From contig NC_035176.2 of assembly GCF_001659605.2 (NCBI RefSeq), forward strand, positions 31,862,716 through 31,926,715: 64,000 bases of DNA. The letters run 5' to 3'. The notes under the pieces are model-generated. The model saw only the letters and a list, made by a program, of their open reading frames with translations, made no database searches and was not told the DNA's origin. The translations under genes were made by a program, and so were the position numbers. The DNA comes from Manihot esculenta. Taxonomy: Eukaryota; Streptophyta; Magnoliopsida; Malpighiales; Euphorbiaceae. The stretch's first letter is position 1; each line of letters starts with the position of its first letter. Positions 36,566 through 47,538 of this stretch are shown here, piece by piece.

Positions 36566-38597
36566 ATGGAGGCTCCCTCTACTACAGATGAAAAGAACAC
36601 AACCCAGAAGTTTAAAAGGAAAAAGGGTGGTCTCAGGACCATGCCTTTCATTATAGGTAACTAGAACATAAACCAAGTTCAAATTTTTTGTTGCTGATTG
36701 AAGATTCTTTTGTAAATTTTCATTTTGTTTTTGCAGCAAATGAGACTTTTGAGAGGGTTGCCGGAGTTGGGCTTCTAGCAAATATGATCGTCTACTTGCA
36801 AAATGAATATAATCTCAGTGGCGCCACTGGAACTACTATATTGTTTCTCTGGTCAGCCGCTTCATTTTTTACTCCTATCATCGGAGCTTTCGTCTCTGAT
36901 TCTTACTTGGGTCGGTTTCGTGTCATAGTGCTCGGAACAATCGTCAGCTTGCTCGTAAGCAAATCATCAATCTGATCATTTTAACTTTGAGTTTATAAAT
37001 ATAATCAGAAATTAAGCACTGTGTATTATTTCTTCTTGCAGGGAATGATTGTGCTATGGCTAACAGCCATTATTCCAAGCGCAAGGCCTCCACATTGCGA
37101 CAAAAAACATGGGAATTCAACTGGCTGTGCAGTCCCAACTGCAGCACAGATGGTGTTTCTTCTCTCCTCGTTTGCTTTGATGTCCATAGGAGCCGGTGGC
37201 ATTAGGCCTTGTTCTTTAGCATTTGGTGCAGACCAGTTCGACCAGCCTGGAGACCCAAAAAACGACAAGACTTTACAGAGTTTCTTCAATTGGTACTATG
37301 CTTCAGTTGGATTTTCGGTCATGATTGCAGTTACTTTCATCGTCGCTATCCAAGATTCAGCTGGTTGGGTTGTGGGCTTTGCAGTCCCAGTAGGGTTTAT
37401 GTTCGCATCAACTTTTCTGTTCATCATGGGTTCTTCTCGCTATATTAAAGTGAAGGCCAACACCAGCTTGCTTTCTAGCTTTGCTCAAGTTATAGCTGCA
37501 GCATGGAAGAACAAACACATTTCTTTGCCTCCCAACGATTCTGATAGATGGTATCATCACAAGGATTCAAGTCTAGTAATTCCTACAGATAAACTCAGGT
37601 ATCTTATATATTCTCAAATCAAAATCAAAACTTTACAGCGTATGCTCATATACAATTTGTTCTTCTTGTTTTTTTTTTCCTCAGCTTTCTAAACAAAGCT
37701 TGCGTGATTATAGAACCTGATAAGGACGTGGATAGTGATGGATTGGCTATAGATAAATGGAACCTTTGCACAGTTAAACAGGTTGAAGAGCTAAAATCAT
37801 TGATCAAAGTGATGCCCATTTGGTCCACTGGTATAATGATCGCAGTGACCTTAAGCCAACACACATTTCCTGTCCTTCAAGCAATAACCATGGACAGGCA
37901 CTTCGTGGGGAAGGCCAAAATCCCGCCAGCTTCATTTGGTGTGTTTACAATTCTCACTTTAACAATATGGGTAGCCATCTACGATCGAGTTTTGGTTCCA
38001 AGAATAGCTAAGTTCACCAAAAGACCCCGAGGACTTTCTAATAAACAAAGGATGGGGATTGGACTGTTACTCTCTTGTGTATCCGCTGCAGTGGCTGGAG
38101 TAGTAGAGCACCAGAGGCGAGCAAGGGCAATTAGAGAAGGATTGGCAGATAAACCGAGGGATTTAGTTAACATGTCTGCAATGTGGCTAGTGCCACAGCA
38201 TTGCCTTACTGGACTAGCAGAGGCTTTTAATGCAATTGGGCAAATAGAATTCTATTATTCTCAGTTTCCCAAGACAATGTCCAGCATAGGAGTGGCTCTT
38301 TTCTCACTTGGCATGGCATTTGGGAACTTGATAGGGAGTCTTATAGTGACGATTTTGACTCGTGCCACTAGAAATGATGAGAAAGTGAGTTGGGTATCAG
38401 ATAATCTCAATAGAGGTCACTTAGATTATTACTATTGGTTTCTTGCTTCTCTTAGTGTGCTGAATTTCTTCTACTATCTGATTTGCTGCCGAGCCTATGG
38501 GAGTGAGAGCAACAGGATTTGGGATGCAGAGACCATTGAAGAGGAAGAAAATGAAAATAAACCAGTGGGATCTCCAATCAAACATGCTACTGGTTGA
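36566..38597 (+). CDS. NPF1-like: NRT1/PTR family (NPF1-type) transporter
   Basis: Four exons: 36566-36656, 36737-36954, 37042-37598, 37685-38597; 592 residues, phases consistent. The N-terminus (GGLRTMPFIIANETFERVAG) carries the ExxER proton-coupling motif as ETFER. Next come GAFVSDSYLGRFRVI after the second helix, the long PTR family signature around GSGGIRPCSLAFGADQF-like sequence (here GAGGIRPCSLAFGADQFDQ), FFNWYYASV, and the central loop. The C-terminal half has NMSAMWLVPQHCLTGLAEAF and FYYSQFPKTMSS. Length and about twelve hydrophobic segments match NPF proteins, which move nitrate, peptides, hormones or glucosinolates with protons across membranes. The NPF1 group is inferred from the N-terminus and loop sequence; Arabidopsis NPF1.1/1.2 redistribute nitrate from phloem. 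The substrate here is not determined. AATAAA near 38658 follows the stop. Confidence 0.93.
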
Positions 38598-39614
38598 TGT
38601 ATGTGATTCACATATATACATCAAACACAGAAAGAGATCATAAATGGGTATACTCCAAATAAATTTCTTCTTCCAAATTAGTTAGGAAATAGAAGAAGCA
38701 ATGGTTTTGCCCTATTTCCTGAAATTCTGTTAAAGAAACAAGACATGAAATTATTGTGAGAAATTATTTTATGCATGTAAAATAGATAATTACGGGATAA
38801 TCCCACATCTCTTGTATGAAAGCTCATGATAAGCCGGAAACTCTCAAACATCTGTTACATAATTGATACCATATGCTGTAAATTTTTTCTGGCTTAATGA
38901 TTTCTTAAAGCAATTTTCCAGATTTAATTTCAGCTTTTAATTAAAGAAGCACAATCCATCCATCATAGGAAAATGAAATTTTTTCCTCTTTTAATCAAAG
39001 ATTTTGAATTTAAATTTATATATATATATATATATAAATTGGTCAAAGGTAAATGGAAGACGAAGACGTGGGTCAATAAGTGGTCTCGTGCCATCTTTGC
39101 TATCTTTAAAAATGGTCAGCATAATGATTTCTATGATGACTCGTCCCTATTACTCCTTTGGTGATTTGAAAAGGCGAATATGGAAATGTTTAGTTGTGAT
39201 GATGGCTGATAATGCTAATCACATTTATTTTTTAAAATATCTTTATTCTATTACTTGAAGTATATAATAAATAATAATTAAAAAATTAAATGTTTTTCAC
39301 ATTTAGCATTTACTTGTAGAAGATTCATTGTACAGTGGAACAATTGTGATTTCTTGAAAATAATTTGTATGTCGAAAATTACAAGTTTAATGATGTTGAT
39401 AAGATTATTAAATGGCTTAAAAAATTATTTTTAAATAAATATTTAATTGAAAAATATTTTTTATTGATCTATTTTTAATTATCCACAATCATTAAAATAT
39501 GTGAAAAATATAAAAATATCTTATATAAAATAACAACATTTTTAATATAATCATATGATATTATTTTTTTATATAAAACAATATATCCGTACATACCATT
39601 TATATGAAAATTGA
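38598..39614. other. NPF 3' region and spacer
   Basis: Includes a short TA run at 39017-39036 and AT-rich spacer. Overlapping frames at 38973-39258 contain the TA run and look non-coding. Confidence 0.5.
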
Positions 39615-40046
39615 TAATCGCCGGTCCTCACACCTTCTTTGAGCTGAGTCAGGACTCAGAAAAGTAGATTAGGTCCAGAGCTCGAAACGACCCCGGACAG
39701 GCCTGCTTTGCCGCTTTGACTCGGGCCCAGAATGCATGGCAGGCTGGGTCGTACATGAGTCCAAGCTCAAAAAAAAGGAAATCAGCCCAATGATAGGATG
39801 GGATGAGAAGTAAACCGACCCAGTTTTTCCGCAGCCCTTTCTGTATGCATACTGAAAAGCATTAAATGGTCGTCTGTCATAGATAAGGAGACTGACACTA
39901 CTGTACATATGATCCTGTCTGACAAAAATAGGTGTCACTGTAGTTGAAAGGCTGTTAAGTATCGCTAACAAATAAGAAGAAAGAAATATCAAGCGTTACA
40001 CACACGTACTAAAAATTCTACTCTCTGAATTTCAGAACATCAACAA
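39615..40046 (+). repeat. Unclassified dispersed repeat, copy 2
   Basis: Second copy of the block at 8860-9270, in the same orientation, with moderate G+C surrounded by extremely AT-rich DNA. Shared landmarks are the CGCAGC core, ATTAAATGG at 39861, ACATATGA, a TGTCACTGTAGT word and the terminal TTTCAGAACATCAACA. Divergence is high, so insertion is old. Possibly a solo LTR. Confidence 0.45.
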
Positions 40047-41129
40047 TGAATGTTAACGGAAATTATATATCATTGAATGATAAATAAAAAAATAAAGAAG
40101 GAAGGATGAATAACTTGATTAAACTTACCAAAATTAAACTTACTAAAATACATATTGATGCTATCTTCTATTAAATATTAGAATATTATAATTTAATATA
40201 AAATTAAAAAATTATAATTTATTAATTTTATTATATTTTTCAATTAATTTTAAATAATAATAAAATTATTTATTATTTTTAATCAATTAAAATAAAAAAA
40301 TAATTTATAATAAATATAAATATAAGTATTTTAGACGATCTTATCATTTATTACTCCTTTAACTTTAATATATAATATAAATTATACATAAATTAAAAAT
40401 AATAAAAAATTATATAAATTTATTATAAAAATAATTCAATTAAATTAATATTTGTTAAATAAATTTTATTTTATTTCTAAATATAATATATTATAAAATT
40501 TTACTTTTTCTTAGTATATTACTTTTTATTAATATTATTATAAATATTTTAATACTTTTATACAAAATCCTATTAATTAAAAGAAACATAAGATTTTTTT
40601 AAGAAAGCATTATGATTAATCGGTTAGAAATTTTTTTTTAAAATTTACATAAATCTACATTTAATATAATTAATGAAATTTAAAATTAAATTAATTTAAT
40701 TTTTTTAAAACTTTTTAAATTGTGTATCTAATAATATCTAATTTTAACTAAAATTATCTATTAAAATAATCTTATTAATAAAATTATAAAAATAATTAAA
40801 TAACATAATATAGTAATTAAATATAATCTACATAGAATTTTAACTAAAATTATATATTAAAACAACCTTTTTAATAAAACTATAAAATATTTAAGTAACA
40901 TAATATAATAATTAAGTATTTTATTTTTTTAAGATAATCACTTTTCTATCTTCTCTTTTTTTTAAATCATTAATTTGTGATAATCGTTTCATATATTTTA
41001 TAGTTTTTATCTTTTAAATTTAAAATTATTATCTAATATTTTAATATTGTGATAATTATTTTTGATATTTTTAAATAATATTTAAACTTATTATTTTAAT
41101 AATCATATTTAAAAATTTTAATTTTTTGC

Positions 41130-41187
<58 letters not shown>

Positions 41188-42169
41188 TTAAAACTTATAA
41201 ATTTAATGATAAATATGTTAAAAAATTTCAAAATTTTAAATGCACAAAATATATAAGGTTAAAAATTTAAGATATTAATTATTAAAATATATTTAAAATA
41301 TTAATTAATTGTCAAATAAAATTAATTAAACTCAAAAAATAACAATTTAAATATAATAATATGATATCATGATAAATATTTTAATATTTTTAATTAATAT
41401 TTAAATTTATTACTTTAATTATCTTATCTCGAAATTTTAATTTAAATATTACCAAAATTATTAATTTTTAATAATTATCCTACATAATTATCAAATAAAA
41501 TTAATTATACTCATAAATAAGAAATTTAAACACACATTAATTTTAAATAATAAATATCTAAAGATATATAAATAATTTATTAATTTAAAATTATTTAAAT
41601 AATAAAATAATTATCTATTTTAAAATTTAAAACTAACTATAGTAAAATATAATTACCTATTTTATATATTTATTATTTTCTCGTTAATTAAGGTATTTTA
41701 GTTAAAGGAAGATTTTATTTGAATTGAAAAACTTATTTATTTATATTATAATATAAAACTTAATCACATATTTATTGGCATAAATAGAAAAATGTAGTTT
41801 TTACTTTTATTTTATTTAAATAATAATATTATTTTATTATAAAAACTGATTAAATTTTATAAAAAAAATTATATTCTACTTCATTTTTTATAAAATGTAT
41901 TATTTCATAATTAATCATGTTATAAAAAATTAATTACATAATAATTCAAAACAAAATAATATTTGTTTTTTTATTTTATAAATTTATAAATAAACTATTT
42001 ATATTTTCAAAAATTAATATTTTTTACGAAAAATATTGATAATTTTAAGAAATATAAAAAATTACTTTAAATATAATAACATATTTTTGTTAATAATAGA
42101 ACAAATCAAATTTTATTGATGGTAAGACCGAGTCTCTCACCTCTCCAACCAATAATAAATTAAGACAGA
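40047..42169. other. 2.1-kb extremely AT-rich spacer
   Basis: G+C content is very low over the whole stretch, built from TTTAAAAT, AATAATTAAATA and similar words. No coding capacity. Composition of this kind is typical of matrix-attachment or nucleosome-poor DNA, but no function is shown. Confidence 0.6.
41133..41184. repeat. (AT)26 microsatellite
   Basis: Uninterrupted AT dinucleotide run of 52 bp, self-complementary and likely to be highly variable in length; a possible assembly weak point. Confidence 0.95.
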
Positions 42170-42177
42170 TGACGTCA
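42170..42177. promoter_or_regulatory. TGACGTCA (as-1/TGA bZIP-type) element
   Basis: A perfect TGACGTCA palindrome lies about 645 bp before the peroxiredoxin start codon. TGA-class bZIP factors bind this core, and as-1-like elements respond to salicylate and oxidative stress, which would suit a peroxide-reducing enzyme. A single 8-bp motif can be chance. Confidence 0.3.
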
Positions 42178-42716
42178 CAATCCAATAAAATAGTAAAATA
42201 AATAATCCAATATATACATAGAAGAGGAAGACTTTGAACAGCTGACCAAATTGGGGAGGAAATTACGAAGGTTTCCTTGCTCAAATATGAAAAGAATCTC
42301 TTCACAGAAGATGCCTCGCCATGTGGCGCAATATAATTGCACAAATTCCACACCGCCTCCACCAGACAGACACTTCAAATTTAATAAAATTATATAATTT
42401 TTTTTCATATTTTAGAAAAGAAAATAACAACCATGTAATTTCAAAAATATTATTATTTTTGAAATAAATGTAAATAAATATTTTTCAGAAAATAGATGAA
42501 ACTAAAATTATAAAAGAAAATAATAATGTAATTTAAAATTATAACAATATCTATAATTTTTAAGTTTAAAAATATATATATTTTAGAATCCCATTGATGA
42601 TAATGTGTTAAACCAAACTTTACGATTTTTTGGAACTAAATCAAATGATAAGAGAGTAGCCGGATCCCAAAATTTGTTCAAATGCAATTAATAGATTGCC
42701 ATTCTGTATAAATAGA

Positions 42717-42725
42717 GGAGCTATC
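42717..42725 (+). promoter_or_regulatory. TATA box of the peroxiredoxin gene
   Basis: TATAAATAG is a near-perfect plant TATA box 90-98 bp before the ATG at 42815. This places the transcription start near 42750, with a short leader of about 65 bp. Confidence 0.8.
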
Positions 42726-42814
42726 CAAGCAGTCTCAGTCACAGACGCATCTCGCTACAGCTGACCCTCCGATCTACCCTTTCTTTAAAAAAATCAGATA
42801 CTGTTGCTTAACCT

Positions 42815-44148
42815 ATGGCTCCGATCGCCGTTGGGGATACTCTACCAGACGGAACTCTTGCTCATTTCGATGAGCAGGATCAGCTCCAGCAGGTGTCCAT
42901 CCACTCACTCGCCGCCGGTAAAAAAGTCGTAATCGTCGGTGTTCCTGGTGCATTCACCCCCACTTGCAGGTAAAATTCTTCGTTTTCTCTGTTATTGCTG
43001 GTTGCTGTTGGTGATCTTTTTTAATTTTGTAATTAAGAATGTTTAGTTGAGGAGTTTTTTTTTTTTTTGGGCGTGTACGTTAGCTTGAAGCATGTGCCGG
43101 GCTTTATCGAGAAGGCAGAGGAGCTGAAATCGAAGGGAGTCGCAGAAATTCTGTGCATTAGCGGTACATATCTTCTAAAACGATTTACTACTTTTCTTTT
43201 AGCTTCAAACATTTTGACTTGGATTCTGCTTTTAGTTGACATCTTTACGATTTTCCTGGTAAACAATTTACCTTTCCGCCGCTTATTGACTTTGTATTGG
43301 CAATTCCAAGTATTTGGTGAATAACGGATTCATTTAATGAAAATTCCGACCTTTGATTTCTCCGTTTTTGGATGGTCATCATGGTTCTCTAGTGTAAGAA
43401 GTTTATGCGGAACATTATTGATAAAATTACCATTATGCTTGAATTCTTTCTCCATTTTCTACGCCTCGCCAAATGCACTTGTTGCTTTAAATTTCTTCGC
43501 GGAAAAATATTTTCTTAAATACATTGGTAAAAAGTATTAGAAACGAATTTGGAATTATATTTGATATATTTAGGCATGAGAACACCAAGATAACAGAAAA
43601 AAAAGCCTTCTTTTTTGAAACTGCTGGTTTCAGGCCCTCTCTAAACAGCACTTTTCTCGTCTTCAAGCACAATGCCAACCGAGCTCTAACTGAGTTTTTT
43701 CTTTTGTTGTTTGAACATATTTTGTAATGAATTTCTTGGTTGCTGTTGTGGTTAACAGATCATTGTTGTAGGATCTAAAACTCAAATTTGGATTTTGTTG
43801 AACTCTAATGCTTGCTCAAAGCAACGTTTTTGTATAACTGATTGTAATGTTGTGTTTCAACATTTAAGTACTGGTTTTGGATCTTATTTTGCAGTTAACG
43901 ACCCCTTTGTAATGAAGGCTTGGGCCAAATCGTACCCTGAAAACAAGCACGTCAAATTCCTAGCTGATGGTTCTGCAACATATACACATGCCCTTGGCCT
44001 TGAGCTTGATCTGAGCGACAAAGGACTTGGCACCCGATCCAGGAGGTTTGCCCTTTTGGTTGATGATCTCAAGGTGAAGGCTGCAAATCTTGAACAAGGT
44101 GGAGAATTCACCGTTTCCAGTGTTGATGAAATCCTAAAGGGACTTTAA
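42815..44148 (+). CDS. PRXIIB: Type II peroxiredoxin, cytosolic (PRXIIB-like)
   Basis: Three exons: 42815-42969, 43084-43163, 43895-44148; 162 residues, the usual length for cytosolic plant type II peroxiredoxins. The peroxidatic Cys is residue 51 in [10 protein letters not shown] and the second conserved Cys is residue 76 in EILCISV, the atypical two-Cys arrangement. No targeting extension precedes [13 protein letters not shown], so a cytosolic location is expected; organellar IIE/IIF forms have long presequences. The enzyme reduces hydrogen peroxide and alkyl hydroperoxides using glutaredoxin or thioredoxin as donor. The TATA box at 42717 and AATAAA at 44299 define a compact transcription unit. 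The 731-bp second intron contains no recognisable feature. Confidence 0.96.
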
Positions 44149-47100
44149 ATTCCCCCTAGTAGCCCTCTCAGTCCAGTTGCTTGTGTGTCTAAAACTTTTA
44201 CTCCCGATGCTATATTATTGTAATGGATCCATGGAGTTGGTGTTTCTTTTTGTGTGGATCCAATGTCTTTGTTTGAGATACCATATGATGATTAAGGAAA
44301 TAAAGGAGTTGCTTTCTTATTTATATCATTGGAGAAGGAAGCATTGTAGTTTACTGGGAGTTAATGAACCACCTATGGTTAAAGCACGAACATTAAATCT
44401 ATGTTTGCTTGTGAACTTGAGAACTTGGTCAACGTGATTTTGGAAGAACGTAGGCCAATGTTGGATGTCATGCCATGGGACTGTGCAAGAAAATTTGGTA
44501 AATCCCCGAAAGTGGGAATTATGGGCATTGCTTTGGAGACTGTTTCCTTTGCATGATTATTCTATAAATTATATAAAATTCATTTTAGTTATATTTTTCC
44601 ATATATTAAAAAATATAACTAATGTAATTAAAAGTAATGAATTTGATTTCATATTTTTAATTCATACTATTATTAAAAATTAAACAATCCAATCAACAAA
44701 TTTTAGCTCATTAGTAGTACATACCTGTGAAATCTGTGTGTTCAAACCTCATCCGAACTAATTGCACTAAAACATTGTTATATAATTCGTGTCACTAAAC
44801 TATTTTGCCAACTAATGAACTTTTCCTTTTCTAATGCCATATTAAATAAGAAATGGATTCATCATCCAGATGGGAGAATTAAGGGAAAAAAAATATTCTT
44901 CTTGTAGAATTCTTGAAATAAATAAACTATTATTTGAAAGTAAAATAATGCATTATTTAAGATGATGAAAAAATATAATATGTTTAAAAAAAATTTTAAA
45001 AAAATATAAATATTGTTGTGAAAATATATTAGTTTGTTTGAAAAACATTCATAGAGAGTAATTTTAAATTCAATTAGTTTATCGTTTCCAATCTTATTTA
45101 AGGTTGTATTGATCAACTTCGTAATATTTTAATTTTAAATTTAATCAATAGAATTTTATTATGAATTAGATAATTTCCTGACACCCATTCTCCTCTGAAA
45201 GAGATTAATTCGCTGTGTGATGGGTTTTGTTTTTACAAATTGAATGGGACATTACCCAAGATCTTATACCAAAAAGCTCAAATTATTAAAACATATCCTT
45301 CCTTTTTAAAAATAAAAAAACCGTCCAAATTCTAAATTATGCCTTTTAGTTGAGTTAACTGGGTGAAATTTATCATTTAAGATTTGAATTATAATATAAT
45401 TCATACTGAAAAATGTTTTCTTCCAATGTACTAAGACCCACAAGAAAAATTAAGTAGGACCCATTTTTCATGGAATTGCAAAAAGCATGGATGCTGTAAA
45501 TGGTCTCTGCATAGAGACCATGAATCTTGTGAACTGCGTCAACATTTTTTTTTTTTTTAAACTGCGGATCTGTTTGGCATTTATATTGAAATTACTGTTA
45601 ATATTTTTTTACACTTTATATAAATACTAATTTCTTACATATGGGATGGATAAAGTTTTTTTTTTTATTTAAAATTTAGACATTTCATTCATAATTAATA
45701 ATTAAAAAGCTACTGATCATATGACCACGTGATTTTTTTAAAACAATATTTAATATTTATAATATAAAAAATTTATTAATTTATCAATTGATTTTAAAAA
45801 ATATATTAAAATATTATTAATATTTTAAAAAATTTATTAATTAATTTTTTCATTAATTTTATTTATTAAATATTATAAAAAAAATCTAAAATATTACTGA
45901 TACATATGAATTAATTAATAAATTTTTTAAAATTATAGAGAGTAAATGATAAAATAATTAATGGTTAAAAGTATTTTTTAAAATTAAAATATTAATTAAT
46001 GGGTTTATAAAATTATATAATAATTTTTTTATAAATATATTTATTATAAAAATATTAAAATTAATATAAAAATATTTTTAACCTGGATAAAATAAAATGA
46101 CAATCACTGCTTTTTAATTTTTAATAATATTTGAAATCATAATTTTTTTGGAAAAGAGAAGAAATGGAGTGGAAATAAATTCATGAAAATATAAACTTTA
46201 TAATGGAGATAATTTAAATAATTAAAGGAAACTAAGGTTAAAACAAATTTATATACATAAATTTCATGGTGTCAAACACTTTGCTAATTAGTATATGGAC
46301 AAACTAATTACAAGCTGAGGATAAGATAAACCCAAACTTATGATGTAATAACTAAACATGAAAATGGAATCTCTTTGTCTTAGTTTTTCTTTATGTATAT
46401 CATTTTGCTAATTAAATTTAAATATATTGACGTGTCTCGTCTCACGTGATCTAATACCTAAAATTCTTACTTAATAGACTCATTCGAAATGATAACATAT
46501 AATTTTGCAGATGGATCCATGTATATTCGATCCCAAGTGTGCAACGACAGGGATAATGGTAGAGCCTACAACATATTACTTTAATAAAAAATCATGTCTA
46601 AAACGGTCACGTTTCAATATGTGATAGAGAAATCCTCTCTTCTTGTTTCCCTATCTGTTGTTTTCCAACAATCTTTTTCAAACAATCTTTTAAGTCACGA
46701 CCACAGATAAACATTTGATCAATTTGATTTAATTTTTTTTATTTTTTTTCTGATCTAAACTGAATTAAAGTAATTAAAATTTTTTAAATTAAAAATTAAA
46801 TTAAAATTTTAAATTAATTAAATACAATCAATTTTTTTTAATTTAAATTGAATACTCTCTATCATTAAATTTATATATATATTGATTGACATATTTTATT
46901 TTTTAAATTAAAATTAAATAATAAAAAATAAATTATTTTATAAAAATTAAAATATTTTTACAAAAAAAGTTTAGAATACTTATGTAGAGAGAGAATACAA
47001 TAAATAATTATTTTTCTTTTAAATTTTTATTAATAAAGAGTAAATATTTGAATTTGATATGTTATATACGTTCAAGAGATATCGAGGATATGTGTGTGTT

Positions 47101-47538
47101 TGAACATTTAGCTATAGGTGCCGTTTGAAAGTGGGGCCCATTTTCTGCATTTCAAAAAATTTTTCGGTTGGATTTGAAATTTATTGAGAGGGACGATAAA
47201 GTGCAGTGGCCCCTTTGACTACAGACAAAGGACTCCCTCTCTCTAAATATTATATTTTTATTTATTTATTTGTTAAGGGGGCTTGTGCCTGCAGTGTTGT
47301 ATGACTCGGTGACTCAGTCCCCACCCATCCTTGTACCACATATGCAGACCTTGACCTCATGCTTCTCCTTGTTCTTCTTTAACTTGTTATCTTTAAAGCT
47401 TGAACCTTTTTCCTGCCAAGCATCTTCTTTTACCTATTACTGAACTTTTCTGGAGAGTTGTAATACACTCCTCCTTGTCTTGCTTTACCTAAACAATCAT
47501 TCCACTGTTGAAGTTTTGTGGGTTTTTTAATTAAGAGG
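44149..47538. other. Intergenic spacer between peroxiredoxin and ROP genes
   Basis: The first 200 bp are peroxiredoxin 3' untranslated sequence. The remainder is AT-rich. 46690-46870 shows the TTGATC/AATTAAAAT words of the decayed small-element family. 47280-47530 is pyrimidine-rich and less AT-rich, probably the ROP promoter and leader. No other gene is supported. Confidence 0.5.
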
